DNA from: CAINVV01 sp964506325
GTDB taxonomy: Bacteria; Bacteroidota; Bacteroidia; Bacteroidales; Prolixibacteraceae
Assembly (NCBI GenBank): GCA_964506325.1
Contig: CAZDLO010000004.1
Span: 26,037 to 90,036 of the forward strand
Direction of reading: 5' to 3'
DNA: 64,000 nt
The notes under the pieces are model-generated. The model worked only from the letters and a program-made list of their open reading frames with translations. It searched no databases and was not told where the DNA came from. Position numbers and translations under genes: made by a program. Positions 1 through 9,232 of the stretch are shown piece by piece. Within the stretch, counting starts at the first letter, position 1, and every line of letters starts with the position of its first letter.

Positions 1-513
1 CTCCTCCATTATTTGCCTGTTGACCTGATCATAAGACACGCTGTTTCCCGCCCTTTCCTCCCTGGATACCACCAGCACTGGTATAGCGAGTTCAGCCAGA
101 ACGGCATTGATAGCCTTGGAGGCTCCTCCTGTACCTAAGACAAGGGCTTTGGTGTGTTGTGCTTTCAGAAGGGGTGTGATAGAATTTCTGAATCCGGTAA
201 GGTCGGTATTGAATCCCAGGAGCTTGATTTTTCCGTTGGAACGGTCAATTTTCACTGTATTGACTGCATTGATGGCTGCTGCTTTTGAGTCGCAGGTGTC
301 CAGAAATGGAATGATTGCCTGTTTATAGGGTATTGTTACATTGAATCCGGACAAGTCAGGATTTTCCTGAAGCACATCCCGGATCATGGATATATCGCTG
401 ATTTCGAAATTGAAATATGCTGCATCAATGGATTCACGGCCAAAGAATTCAGTGAAGAACCTTTTTGAGAAAGAGTGTGACAGCGGAAAACCTATCAATC
501 CGTATTTGCGCAT
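1..513 (-). CDS. aroE: Shikimate dehydrogenase, 3' part missing
   Basis: Reduces 3-dehydroshikimate to shikimate with NADPH in the cytoplasmic chorismate pathway. Reading the minus strand from the ATG at 513 gives an N-terminus with the shikimate-binding motif GFPLSHSFS, then NVTIPYK carrying the catalytic Lys, the conserved NAVNTV and GFNTD (catalytic Asp), and the start of the NADP Rossmann fold, LGTGGASKA. The frame stays open to base 1, so 171 codons are visible of the roughly 245-250 usual for the family; the rest lies outside the window. It is the last visible gene of a minus-strand run with the TPR and DUF4301 genes, 54 bases after the TPR stop. The assignment is firm; only the C-terminus is unseen. 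Confidence 0.95.
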   Translation of the reverse strand, partial: MRKYGLIGFPLSHSFSKRFFTEFFGRESIDAAYFNFEISDISMIRDVLQENPDLSGFNVTIPYKQAIIPFLDTCDSKAAAINAVNTVKIDRSNGKIKLLGFNTDLTGFRNSITPLLKAQHTKALVLGTGGASKAINAVLAELAIPVLVVSREERAGNSVSYDQVNRQIMEE

Positions 514-567
514 GTTTTTGATGTTCAGTAATTTGGGGCGTGTGATGCCTGAAAAGTGGAGTATGCC

Positions 568-2007
568 TTACAAATCCAGGGATGCATCATTCCTTTGGCT
601 GCCGTATTTTTCAATTAGTTCAGTAACCCAGTCAATCAGGAGGAATGTTGGGAAATTTTCGAGGAATTCCTGATGCATGGAATAATCCTCGGAAAGAGCG
701 TTTTCAAGCTTTTCACTGGCTATGGCATAATTATCCAGAAAAATATAGAAGCCTGCCAGCCGGTACATTACAGCAGCACACCTGGCTTCTGAATTCTCTG
801 CATCCTCCAGGGTTTGTACTGCTTCCTCAAACAGGTTGTTGTTAAACAGCAGGTCTGCATAGGAGAGCCAGTATTCAGGAATTTCATTGTCAAGTTCCAG
901 GGCCTTGGTATAGGATGATTTCGCCTCCTTAAAGTTGTTCAGGGCAGCAAAAGCTTTTCCCAGAGCGTTCCAGCATTCGGCACAATCCGGATTTATTTCC
1001 AGGGATTTTTTAAATACGGGAATTGCCTCGGCCGACCTGTCGTTGATCAGCATTACAAGCCCCGCACCAAACCAGCCATCCGAGCAATTAGAGTCCAAGA
1101 GTATGGTTTTGTTGTACCAGATGCCGGCATTCTCGTAATCATCAAGCTGGAAATGGCAATCGGCAAGGTACAAGTGGGCGTCAACTGAATCAGGGTCAAT
1201 ATTCAGGTATTCATTGTAGGCAGAGATTGAGTCCTGAAAATTCTCAATGGCGGAAAGTGCATTGGCTTTGTTGAAGATTGCTGCAGCGTAACCCGGATCA
1301 ATGGCCAGTGCAAAATCGTAGGAACTGATAGCACGTTCGTAATCCTCGAGCCTGTTGTAAATAATTCCAAGATTGTACCAGGCAGACTCCGAAAATGAAT
1401 CAATATCCAGGTATTTGTTGTAATATTCAATAGCTTTCTGGTCATCCCCAAGTTTTTCGTAGCAAAAGGCAAGATCATAAAGCACTGGCTCATGTTCCGG
1501 ATTCTCCGTAAGTGCTTTTTTCAGGTAGCTTAATGCTTCGTCGAAGGCTCCCGTTTGAATGAATGAGATTCCTATGCTATACAGCAGTTCATCACGGTCT
1601 TCAAAGGCATATTTCTCCGCCTTTTTAAAATATTCTGCTGCACGGTGATGTTCGCCTTTCATATTGTGACAGGTACCAAGCATCATCAGTACATCAGGAT
1701 TGGTGTTTTCCAGCTCTTCCAATTCCTTGAGCAGGAGAATTGCTTTTGGGAATTTTAGTTGTGAAAGGTAGATCTGCGCCTTTTTAATTCTGACTATGGT
1801 TGAGTTAGGGTGTTGCCTGAGCGCAATTTCACAAGCCTGTAAGGCATTGGAAAATTGACTTTTATCGATGTATTGGTCTGCAATGAATTCGAAATCGGAA
1901 ACATCAAAAAATTCTGTACGTTGTTCTGTCAGCATCTGTTTGTAACGCTTCAAAACTCCGGAGAATTCTTTGCTTTCGAAATTATCCCTTGACTCTTCCC
2001 ACATCAT
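568..2007 (-). CDS. Tetratricopeptide-repeat protein
   Basis: A 479-residue soluble protein made almost wholly of TPR units, with about a dozen 34-residue repeats carrying the usual W/L-G-Y-A-P spacing (AWYNLGIIYNRLEDYERAI is one clear unit). There is no signal peptide or membrane segment, so it is probably cytoplasmic and acts as a protein-interaction scaffold. The start has two adjacent ATG codons (2007 and 2004). It lies 39 bases after the DUF4301 gene and 54 bases before aroE on the same strand, so the three are probably co-transcribed. No catalytic domain is visible and the partner cannot be told from sequence. Confidence 0.85.
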   Translation of the reverse strand: MMWEESRDNFESKEFSGVLKRYKQMLTEQRTEFFDVSDFEFIADQYIDKSQFSNALQACEIALRQHPNSTIVRIKKAQIYLSQLKFPKAILLLKELEELENTNPDVLMMLGTCHNMKGEHHRAAEYFKKAEKYAFEDRDELLYSIGISFIQTGAFDEALSYLKKALTENPEHEPVLYDLAFCYEKLGDDQKAIEYYNKYLDIDSFSESAWYNLGIIYNRLEDYERAISSYDFALAIDPGYAAAIFNKANALSAIENFQDSISAYNEYLNIDPDSVDAHLYLADCHFQLDDYENAGIWYNKTILLDSNCSDGWFGAGLVMLINDRSAEAIPVFKKSLEINPDCAECWNALGKAFAALNNFKEAKSSYTKALELDNEIPEYWLSYADLLFNNNLFEEAVQTLEDAENSEARCAAVMYRLAGFYIFLDNYAIASEKLENALSEDYSMHQEFLENFPTFLLIDWVTELIEKYGSQRNDASLDL

Positions 2008-2046
2008 GCTATTCTTCTTAAGATTGGCGCAAAGTTAATAAAAAGG

Positions 2047-3591
2047 TTAAAGAGGTTGATGTTCTGTCCTCAAAAGGTCGTTAACCGTTTTTACGGGATT
2101 AAATGTGACAGGTGGAACCTCAGCAAACAATGTTATCCAGTCGGACATGGCGCCATTCCAAAGCCCCGGTAGTTCCTGGGCCTTCAATGGTTTTCCGTCT
2201 TTTGACTTGAGTGAAATAAAACCTGTTTCAGGATCCCTGAATTCAGGCAGATAGAATTTTTCGCCTTTGTAATTCCTAACCCCGCAAACCAGATCCACCG
2301 GATTGAAGTGTGTGGAGCGCTTGGCGATGGATGCCTGAAGGGGATCCTTAAGGTCTATCTGACTGCTCTCAACAACCTGGAGCGTAGTCGTGCCATCTGA
2401 TTGAAGGGCCCAGAAGGGACCACCCCCGGGTTCTCCTTCATTTATGACCATACCACACACCCGGACAGGCCGGTTCAGCTTGTCGGTCAGGAACCGGGTC
2501 TTTGAGTCCCTGTCTGTAATTTTATCTGCCGGGTCCAGTCTTGTAGACAGCTCCTTTTCAAGGAATTCCATCATGTTATCAAGTTGCTGGTCTGTCAGTT
2601 TTTCCGGATTTTCAAGTAGTTCAAGGTTTCTGAAGACCTTTTGCTGGCATTGAAGCAAAAGTCCTGCAAGTGCTTTTTTATATTTTATGGTTTCATCTTT
2701 AAGCCGGTCGGGCACTACATTGTCGATGTTTTTAACAAAAATCAGGTCCGCCTGAAGATCATTCAGGTTTTCCAGCAGGGCGCCATGGCCTCCCGGCCTG
2801 AAAAACAGTTTTCCTTCGGTAGTGCGGAATGGTTCGTCGTTCTCATCGACTGCAATGGTGTCGGTTGAAGGTTTTTGCTCGGAAAAGGTGATTTCGTATT
2901 TAACTTCGTACCTCTTTTCCAGAATTTTAGCAGCTGTTTCGCATTTGGTTCTGAAGAGATGAAGATGCTCCGGAGAAACAGTAAAATGAATCCGTACTAT
3001 TCCGTTTGCATCTGTACCATAAAGTGCTCCTTCTACAAGGTGCTCTTCTGCAGGGGTGCGGCTGTTACCTGAATACATGTGGAAATCCAGTAATCCCTTT
3101 GGAAGGAAGCCATAGTTCAGTCCATCAGCTGTTAATAAATCACGCAGGATCTCTGTGTATTTCATTTGTCCCCTGTTATCGTGCAGGGATCCGGTTTTTT
3201 CCGTTAAAAGCGGATAAAAGGCAAATTCAGATAGCCTGTCAAAGAAAAGTCTTACACTATTGTGTTGAACTTTTCCGAGGAGAAGTTCTGCTTCCTCATT
3301 TGTGCCGGTTTCTTCCTGGAAAGAGAAAAGTGACTGAAACATTCTGCTTGCAGCCCCTGATGCAGGGACGAATTTTACCGGAACCGTTCCTTGCTCCAGA
3401 CTGGATTCGTAAAAGGAGATTAGTTCATTGCATTCCCTTTCGGAAAGCCTGGCAATGCCGTTTCCTATACCGGCAGCCTCCACAGTTTTTAAAAATGGGA
3501 AACCCCTTTTAAAATGCGAAATCTGGTTGAGTATTTCGGGCAGGTTGCCTCCTCTTTCCCTTATTTGTTCCTGGTCTGCAGCTGTTAACAT
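2047..3591 (-). CDS. DUF4301 family protein
   Basis: A 514-residue cytoplasmic protein that I recognise as DUF4301, a family seen mostly in Bacteroidota with no established function. Visible conserved blocks are the N-terminal VPVKFVPASGAASRMF, a central FFRPGGHGALLENLN followed by DLIFVKNIDNVVPD, and a late CGMVINEGEPGGGPFWA. The central Gly-rich and Asp-containing stretch resembles the sugar-1-phosphate nucleotidyltransferase type of fold, but that is an impression and not a call. It is the first gene of the minus-strand run leading to the TPR gene and aroE. A 133-base divergent spacer separates it from the radical SAM gene at 3725. Confidence 0.85.
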   Translation of the reverse strand: MLTAADQEQIRERGGNLPEILNQISHFKRGFPFLKTVEAAGIGNGIARLSERECNELISFYESSLEQGTVPVKFVPASGAASRMFQSLFSFQEETGTNEEAELLLGKVQHNSVRLFFDRLSEFAFYPLLTEKTGSLHDNRGQMKYTEILRDLLTADGLNYGFLPKGLLDFHMYSGNSRTPAEEHLVEGALYGTDANGIVRIHFTVSPEHLHLFRTKCETAAKILEKRYEVKYEITFSEQKPSTDTIAVDENDEPFRTTEGKLFFRPGGHGALLENLNDLQADLIFVKNIDNVVPDRLKDETIKYKKALAGLLLQCQQKVFRNLELLENPEKLTDQQLDNMMEFLEKELSTRLDPADKITDRDSKTRFLTDKLNRPVRVCGMVINEGEPGGGPFWALQSDGTTTLQVVESSQIDLKDPLQASIAKRSTHFNPVDLVCGVRNYKGEKFYLPEFRDPETGFISLKSKDGKPLKAQELPGLWNGAMSDWITLFAEVPPVTFNPVKTVNDLLRTEHQPL

Positions 3592-3724
3592 AGGCGAATT
3601 TTTCTATGTGATGAATATACGAAAATGAAAATAACATGTAACCCGGGAAGTTCCAAAATTTATTCACATTGTAATGTTCATTAATATCTGAAGATCCTGT
3701 TAATTTTACCGCCAAAATCAGGGG

Positions 3725-4672
3725 ATGGACAAATTGGAATTCATTTGGGGCAGCGATAAGAGATACAACGATTATTCGGGTTATTACCGGAAAACCTTTG
3801 ACGGGAAGGTTCAGAAAATATCCCTCGACGCAGGCTTTACCTGTCCCAACAGGGATGGCTCCCGGGGGAAGGGCGGTTGTACCTACTGTAACAACAGGAG
3901 TTTCAATCCGGATTATTGCCGGACAGCGCAAAATATTGCAGATCAGCTGGCGAAGGGGATTGATTTTTTTTCAGCCAAATATCCCACTATGCGGTATCTT
4001 GCCTATTTCCAGGCGTATAGCAACACTTATGCCTCTGTTGATATTCTAAGGCAATCCTACGAGGCAGCCTTATCCCGGCCGGAAGTGATTGGCCTTGTCA
4101 TTGCCACGAGGCCGGATTGTCTGAGTTCAGAGATACTTGACCTGCTTCAGGAATTTTCCGAAAAATGTTACGTTTCTGTTGAACTTGGTGTTGAAAGTTT
4201 CAGGGAAGATACATTGAAAAAGATCAACAGGGGGCACACGGCATCGGAATCGTTATCTGCGATTCACAGAATTGCAGAAAGAAAGATTGACAACTGTGTA
4301 CACCTGATCTTAGGGCTTCCGGGTGAGGAAGAGAAGGACTTTATGCAAACCGCGCAATTAATTTCGGGCTTACCGATCCATAGTATCAAGCTCCATCAGC
4401 TTCAGATACACACAGGTACACGAATGGCAGCGGATTATAAAAAGGACCCTGGTTCGTTCGTGTTATTTGATGCCGGTCAATATGCGGACCTGGTGGTAAG
4501 GTTCCTTGAACATCTTTCCCCCGGCATCATTGTGCAGCGTTTTGTCAGTTCTGCTCCCGCTTCCATTTTGATTGCCCCAAGGTGGAACATCAAAAACTAC
4601 CAGTTTGTAGCTATGGTGGAAAAGATTCTTGCTGAAAGGGATACATGGCAGGGAAAGTTCTATGTTGAGTAG
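3725..4672 (+). CDS. YhcC/TIGR01212-type radical SAM protein
   Basis: A 315-residue radical SAM protein. Cysteines 40, 52 and 55 in FTCPNRDGSRGKGGCTYC form the C-x11-C-x2-C cluster site of the TIGR01212 (E. coli YhcC-like) family rather than the usual C-x3-C-x2-C. The downstream AYFQAYSNTYA, VIATRPDC, SVELGVES and LILGLPGE motifs are typical of the SAM barrel of this group. Length matches the family (about 300-320). The substrate of this family is not established to my knowledge. The gene stands alone on the plus strand and runs convergently into the M16 gene that ends at 4702, with only 29 bases between. Confidence 0.88.
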   Translation: MDKLEFIWGSDKRYNDYSGYYRKTFDGKVQKISLDAGFTCPNRDGSRGKGGCTYCNNRSFNPDYCRTAQNIADQLAKGIDFFSAKYPTMRYLAYFQAYSNTYASVDILRQSYEAALSRPEVIGLVIATRPDCLSSEILDLLQEFSEKCYVSVELGVESFREDTLKKINRGHTASESLSAIHRIAERKIDNCVHLILGLPGEEEKDFMQTAQLISGLPIHSIKLHQLQIHTGTRMAADYKKDPGSFVLFDAGQYADLVVRFLEHLSPGIIVQRFVSSAPASILIAPRWNIKNYQFVAMVEKILAERDTWQGKFYVE

Positions 4673-4701
4673 ATCCTCCCTGCAGAAAAGATATTCTGTG
4701 G

Positions 4702-5982
4702 CTAGAGTTTGCCGGCAGCGACAGTACACATGGTTTCCGGATCAAAATATTTTCTGGCAAGCTCCCTGATCTGCTCAGGAGTTGTTGTTTTGATGGTGTG
4801 GATGATATGGCTGAAATATCCTACTTCCAGTTCTGCCTCATACAATGATGAAAAACTCTGGGCTCGTGCAAAGGGTCCGTCAAAATCCTCAAGCATTCTT
4901 CCGAGCAGGAAACTTCGCAATGGTTCAAGTTCAGATTCAGGAACCAGGTCTTCACACAACCGCTGCATTTCATGAAAAATTTCTCTAATGGCTTCCTCTG
5001 TTTTTTCTGCTGTAACCTCTGCGTGGATCATAAAAATGGCATCGCGGACGAAAGAGGCAACTGAGGCATGGATACCATAGGTCAGACCTTTTTCTTCGCG
5101 CAGGTTGCTCATGAGCCTGGAACCAAAATAACCCCCGAAAATTGTTGTTAAAAGTTTCAGTCCTGCAGAGTCAGGGTGATGCTGTGTAGGGACTCTTTTG
5201 CCGATTGTGATGGCATTCTGATTGGCATTTTCCCGTTCAATGAATATTTTTTGTCCGGATTTTCCGGGTGAAAAAGGTTGGTGTTCGGTGAACAGTGAAG
5301 GTGTGCCCCATGTATGTCCCAAATTCTGTTCAATCAGTTTCGTTACCCCGTCATCTACGTCCCCCGAAGCGAAAAGTGTTGCGTTTGCGGAGTAATAGTG
5401 CCTGTGGTAATGGAGCTTCGCCCCATCAAGTGTTACAGATTCAAAAGCTTCAGGGGATTCAACCGGGGAGTATGGATGGATTTCTCCCATCACCGACCGG
5501 AGGAAGTTGCGCTGAGCTACGATTCCGACCTTCTCAGCGTCGACCAATGCCCTTTGCTTCCTTTTCTGCCTGTTTATTTCAAATTCATGTTCAGGGAAAG
5601 AAGCATCCTGAATTATTTCAGCCAGTAAAGGCAGCAGGTTGGGAAGATGCTTTTTTAAGGATAAAAGGGATATGTAATTGTTGTCATAGTATGGGACAGA
5701 ACTGAACTGAGCTCCGTAGAAATCAATTCGGTCCGCAATCTCGCGCGCGGTTTTGCCTGTTGTTCCCTCTGAGATCATACCTGCTGCCATCATGCTTTCA
5801 AGTTTGCGGGATTCATACCAGTTTCCCGCCTTGAAACTAAAGTCCAGTTTTACCACCTCCTGTGTACCTCCGTAAAGGGTGAAAAATGAGGTGCCACCTG
5901 GCAAAAGCTGATGGACAGGTTCGATAAAATCAATTTTATCAACCGAATGTACAGGTGGGGCTATTTTTCTGAAAGGGCTCAT
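4702..5982 (-). CDS. M16 family peptidase-like protein, non-catalytic partner
   Basis: A 426-residue M16 (pitrilysin/insulinase) fold protein. The region where the zinc motif HxxEH should be reads MAAGMISEGT, so the metal ligands are absent. The C-terminal half keeps the usual GGYFGSRLMSNLREEKGLTYGI block with its substrate-cradling Arg and Tyr. In two-subunit bacterial M16 peptidases the partner lacking the zinc site helps hold the substrate, and this gene fits that role. Its ATG overlaps the stop of the catalytic subunit by 4 bases (5979-5982), which points to translational coupling and equal dosage. No signal peptide is seen, so the pair is probably cytoplasmic or periplasm-exposed by another route. 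Confidence 0.85.
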   Translation of the reverse strand: MSPFRKIAPPVHSVDKIDFIEPVHQLLPGGTSFFTLYGGTQEVVKLDFSFKAGNWYESRKLESMMAAGMISEGTTGKTAREIADRIDFYGAQFSSVPYYDNNYISLLSLKKHLPNLLPLLAEIIQDASFPEHEFEINRQKRKQRALVDAEKVGIVAQRNFLRSVMGEIHPYSPVESPEAFESVTLDGAKLHYHRHYYSANATLFASGDVDDGVTKLIEQNLGHTWGTPSLFTEHQPFSPGKSGQKIFIERENANQNAITIGKRVPTQHHPDSAGLKLLTTIFGGYFGSRLMSNLREEKGLTYGIHASVASFVRDAIFMIHAEVTAEKTEEAIREIFHEMQRLCEDLVPESELEPLRSFLLGRMLEDFDGPFARAQSFSSLYEAELEVGYFSHIIHTIKTTTPEQIRELARKYFDPETMCTVAAGKL

Positions 5983-7229
5983 TTTTTATGATTTTGGATG
6001 GAAAGATAGTTCAGCGTGTTTTTGTTCCCCTTTCGGAAAAGCTGTTGTGCTGAATCTAAAAGATCGGATGCTGTAATATCCCTGTATTTACTGCCCTGGG
6101 AGTTGATCTCTGACGCATCTCCCATTATTTCGAAGGAGGCGAGCTGGATTGCTTTTTCCAGGTACCCTATCTCATTGAGCAGTAAATCGGCCTCCACCCT
6201 GTTTTTTACCTTTTCCAATTCATAGGCTGTAATGGTCGTCTCTGCAGTCATCATTATTTCCTCCAGCATTTTTTCCCTGGCCAGGTCAATGTCTATACCT
6301 TGGGCTGCTTTCCCGGTTGCCACAAAGAGACCGGGTTCATTCTCCCCCGACAGGTAGGCATCCGCTTCGGTGAAGAGCTTTTGCTCCTTTACAAGGTGCA
6401 CTTCAAACCTGGAGGAGCTTCCATTGGAAAGGATGTCAGACAGGAGGTCGAGTACGTAGAAACCCTTCTGATTACGGCCGCTCATGTGCCAGCTTACATA
6501 AAAGGTATCGATGGGCACATCCCTGTAGACGGTAATTTCACGGTCTATTTCCTGTGCAGGTTCCGGCCGGCCTGTATATGGGGCGATTTCACGCCACGGT
6601 ATATCCCCGAACCATTTTTCTGCCAGCGTCAATGCTTCAACTGAACCTATATTACCACTTATCACCAAAACAGCATTGTTTGGAGCATAGTGGTGGTAAA
6701 AAAAATCCTTGACTTCTGTTAGTGTGGCATCTTCAATATGCTCTGGAACCAGGCCAATAGTTGGCCATCGATAGGGATGAACTTTGTAGGACAGATCGCG
6801 CAACAGATGCCAAACGTCGCCATAGGGCTTATTCAGGTTGCGCTGCCTGAATTCTTCTATAACCACCTTTTTTTGAACATTCAACCCTTTCTTTGAAAAC
6901 TTCGGACCCAGCATACGGTCTGATTCAAGCCAAAGAGCTGTTTCTATGTTATTGGCCGGCAGTGTGATATAATAATTGGTCAGATCGTTTGAGGTAAAAG
7001 CATTGTTGGCACCACTGGCGCGTTGTACTGCTGTGTCAAAATCCGGAACATGTACCGAACCTTCAAAAGAAAGGTGTTCAAAAAGATGTGCGAAGCCGGT
7101 ACGGTCGGGATTTTCGTGCTTTGATCCTACATTGTAGCACACATTTACTGCAACAAATGGTGTACTGCGGTCGGTATGTACGATAACGGTGAGTCCATTC
7201 CCTAATATTCTTTTTTCGAATTGAATCAT
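5979..7229 (-). CDS. M16 family zinc metallopeptidase, catalytic subunit
   Basis: A zinc-dependent peptidase of the insulinase/PqqL class that cuts peptides or transit-type sequences. The inverted zinc motif is present as HLFEH within GFAHLFEHLSFEGS, with the distal Glu expected some 70 residues later in the VVIEEFRQR region. I place the start at the ATG at 7229 (MIQFEKRILGNGL), because family members begin just before this first strand; an open frame extends upstream to 7292 but adds 21 residues of no resemblance. That gives 416 residues, normal for a half-size M16 subunit. It is followed by its non-catalytic partner with a 4-base overlap. Confidence 0.88.
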   Translation of the reverse strand: MIQFEKRILGNGLTVIVHTDRSTPFVAVNVCYNVGSKHENPDRTGFAHLFEHLSFEGSVHVPDFDTAVQRASGANNAFTSNDLTNYYITLPANNIETALWLESDRMLGPKFSKKGLNVQKKVVIEEFRQRNLNKPYGDVWHLLRDLSYKVHPYRWPTIGLVPEHIEDATLTEVKDFFYHHYAPNNAVLVISGNIGSVEALTLAEKWFGDIPWREIAPYTGRPEPAQEIDREITVYRDVPIDTFYVSWHMSGRNQKGFYVLDLLSDILSNGSSSRFEVHLVKEQKLFTEADAYLSGENEPGLFVATGKAAQGIDIDLAREKMLEEIMMTAETTITAYELEKVKNRVEADLLLNEIGYLEKAIQLASFEIMGDASEINSQGSKYRDITASDLLDSAQQLFRKGNKNTLNYLSIQNHKK

Positions 7230-7579
7230 AAATGCCCAAAATTTTTGGTTTGGTTGTTCTGCGGTCGGGAGGGCCATCGGATTATTTGTCAAAGATAGCG
7301 AATCCTTCGGAAGGTGGCAAAATCTAATGGTTTGCCTGAGGGAAAGGGAAGCAGGATTGTGCCATTCTGGAAGAGCTCCCTCCCGGCTGATTGTTTTTAT
7401 GCAGTCTAAATAGCTGTTTCACCACTCTTTAATAGTAAAAATTGTTGATTGAGGATTTATTAATTTGTAAACTCGCAAAAGAGAAAACCGGAAGAACGAT
7501 GACCGAATTAAAATCATTATCGGTTTTTTTTTGCCTGTTTACTTATAAAAAGAAATATTAAATCCTTTTTGAATTAACA
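7230..7579. other. 350-base divergent intergenic region with attenuator-like hairpin
   Basis: This spacer separates the M16 operon (minus) from the TPL-like gene (plus). The only marked structure is at 7484-7532. AAAACCG (7484-7490) and ACCGA (7502-7506) can each pair with the same downstream segment (CGGTTTT at 7521-7527 or TCGGT at 7520-7524), which is followed by nine T (7524-7532). This could be a weak intrinsic terminator in the leader of the lyase gene. No clear TAnnTTTG promoter was found here, and no convincing leader peptide. Confidence 0.35.
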
Positions 7580-9046
7580 ATGGAAAAATCAGACAAACTA
7601 AAAACCGTGAAATTTTACAGCGGAGAGGAAACCCCGCTAGAAATGCACAAAGTGCGTGTAGTACAGAAACTTAACCTGCTGCCTGTAGAGGCACGTAAGG
7701 AAGCTATCTTCGGTGCCGGTTTCAATACCTTCCTATTGATGAACAAAGATGTTTTCCTGGACATGCTGACAGATTCTGGCACCAACGCCATGAGTGACAA
7801 CCAGGTTGCCGCCATGAGTGTTGCCGACGATTCCTATGCCGGTTCAGCCAGTTATACCAAACTGGAGAAAGCCATTAATGATGTATTTAACCAGAAATAT
7901 TTCCTTCCGGTTCACCAGGGACGTGCTGCAGAGCATATTGTTGCCAAGACTTTTGTTAAGCCTGGAAGTGTGATTCCCATGAACTACCACTTTACGACTA
8001 CCAAGGCTCACATTGAAATGGCAGGTGGAGCCGTCGAAGAAATTTATACCGATGAAGCGCTGAAGATCAAAAGCGATTTTCCTTTCAAGGGGAATATGGA
8101 CATCGACAAACTCAAAAAAGTAATTGAGAAATGGGGTGCAGAAAATATTCCATTCATACGTTTTGAGGCCGGGACCAACCTGATTGGTGGTCAACCATTT
8201 TCCATGAAAAATCTCCGGGAGGTTTCAGTCATAGCAAAAGCCCACAAAATTAAGGTGTTGATGGATACCAGCCTTATCAATGAAAACCTTTATTTTATCA
8301 AAGTCCGGGAAGAAGGATACCAGGAGGTGCCACTCAAGGATATCATGCATGAAATGCTCAGTTATACTGATTTCTCTTATTTTTCGGGCCGCAAGGTTAG
8401 TTGTACGCGTGGTGGCGGTATTTGTACCAACGACCGCGAGATCTACATGGCTATGCGTGACTGGGTTCCGCTTTTCGAGGGCTTCCTGACCTACGGCGGG
8501 ATGAGTGTACGTGAAATCGAAGCAATGGCTGTTGGCCTGTATGAGTCACTTGACTTTGATGTCATCAGCCATTCTCCGACATTCATCAAATACCTCGTCG
8601 ATACACTCGACAAGAGTGGGGTTCCTGTGATCACTCCCGCCGGAGGACTGGGATGCCACCTTGATGCAGGGCAGTTTATCAGCCATATACCCCAGACACA
8701 ATATCCTGCAGGGGCATTGGCGGCAGCACTTTATGTCGCTTCCGGAATCCGCGGAATGGAAAGGGGGACAATTTCCAGCGTACGTGATGCCAATGGGGAT
8801 GATGTCCTCGCAGACGTTGAACTGCTGCGGCTTGCCTTCCCACGACGGGTATTTACCCTGTCACAGGTTAAATACGCAGAAGACCGGATCAAATGGCTTT
8901 ATGACAACCGCCACCTGATCGGCGGCCTTGAGTGGACGGAAGAACCTCCGGTTCTCCGTTTCTTTGTGGGTAAACTGAAACCGATCGGTGACTGGGTTGA
9001 CAAACTTGTGGCTAAATTCCGGGAGGATTTTGGGGACAGCCTTTAG
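7580..9046 (+). CDS. Tyrosine phenol-lyase/tryptophanase-family PLP enzyme
   Basis: A 488-residue PLP beta-eliminating lyase; relatives split tyrosine into phenol, pyruvate and ammonia, or tryptophan into indole. It aligns throughout with Citrobacter TPL as I remember it: LLTDSGTNAMS, DSYAGS (Tyr86), HQGRAAEH, FTTTKAHIE, NLIGGQP, YGGMSVREIEAMAVGL and FPRRVFT with the carboxylate-binding Arg. The Schiff-base lysine is Lys272 in FSGRKVSC. The MERG motif keeps the Arg that TPL uses for phenol and that tryptophanase lacks, which favours TPL-like chemistry. One oddity: the TPL block D-A-T-R reads D-T-S-L (229-232), so the Arg contacting the cofactor phenol oxygen is Leu. Substrate is therefore uncertain. 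Single gene with its own terminator. Confidence 0.8.
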   Translation: MEKSDKLKTVKFYSGEETPLEMHKVRVVQKLNLLPVEARKEAIFGAGFNTFLLMNKDVFLDMLTDSGTNAMSDNQVAAMSVADDSYAGSASYTKLEKAINDVFNQKYFLPVHQGRAAEHIVAKTFVKPGSVIPMNYHFTTTKAHIEMAGGAVEEIYTDEALKIKSDFPFKGNMDIDKLKKVIEKWGAENIPFIRFEAGTNLIGGQPFSMKNLREVSVIAKAHKIKVLMDTSLINENLYFIKVREEGYQEVPLKDIMHEMLSYTDFSYFSGRKVSCTRGGGICTNDREIYMAMRDWVPLFEGFLTYGGMSVREIEAMAVGLYESLDFDVISHSPTFIKYLVDTLDKSGVPVITPAGGLGCHLDAGQFISHIPQTQYPAGALAAALYVASGIRGMERGTISSVRDANGDDVLADVELLRLAFPRRVFTLSQVKYAEDRIKWLYDNRHLIGGLEWTEEPPVLRFFVGKLKPIGDWVDKLVAKFREDFGDSL

Positions 9047-9070
9047 CAGACAAGTACTTAAATATTACAG

Positions 9071-9108
9071 AACACCCTGCAATGCTGAATTTGCAGGGTG
9101 TTTTTTTT
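9071..9108 (+). terminator. Rho-independent terminator of the lyase gene
   Basis: AACACCCTGCAA (9071-9082) pairs perfectly with TTGCAGGGTGTT (9091-9102) around an 8-base loop, and T-rich sequence runs to 9108. It lies 25 bases after the lyase stop codon and ends a one-gene transcript. Confidence 0.9.
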
Positions 9109-9166
9109 GAACATACAACTTTTGCTTCGCACACAATTATTATAGCTTCCCAAACTATTTCACGGA

Positions 9167-9174
9167 TAACTTTG
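9167..9174 (+). promoter_or_regulatory. Bacteroidota-type -7 element
   Basis: TAACTTTG is an exact match to the TAnnTTTG -7 box of the Bacteroidota primary sigma factor. No good TTTG -33 box lies at the usual distance. The implied start near 9181 gives a leader of about 50 bases before the ATG at 9233. Confidence 0.4.
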
Positions 9175-9232
9175 GTTATATTTAGGGGTCTGTTTGTTAA
9201 TTATTTAACAGGATAACTTAATGATTTGAAAA

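Noticed and set aside
3006..3512. A 168-codon open frame on the plus strand inside the DUF4301 gene
   Set aside because: It lies wholly antisense to a confident family member and its translation has the Cys/His/Arg-rich look of a shadow frame.
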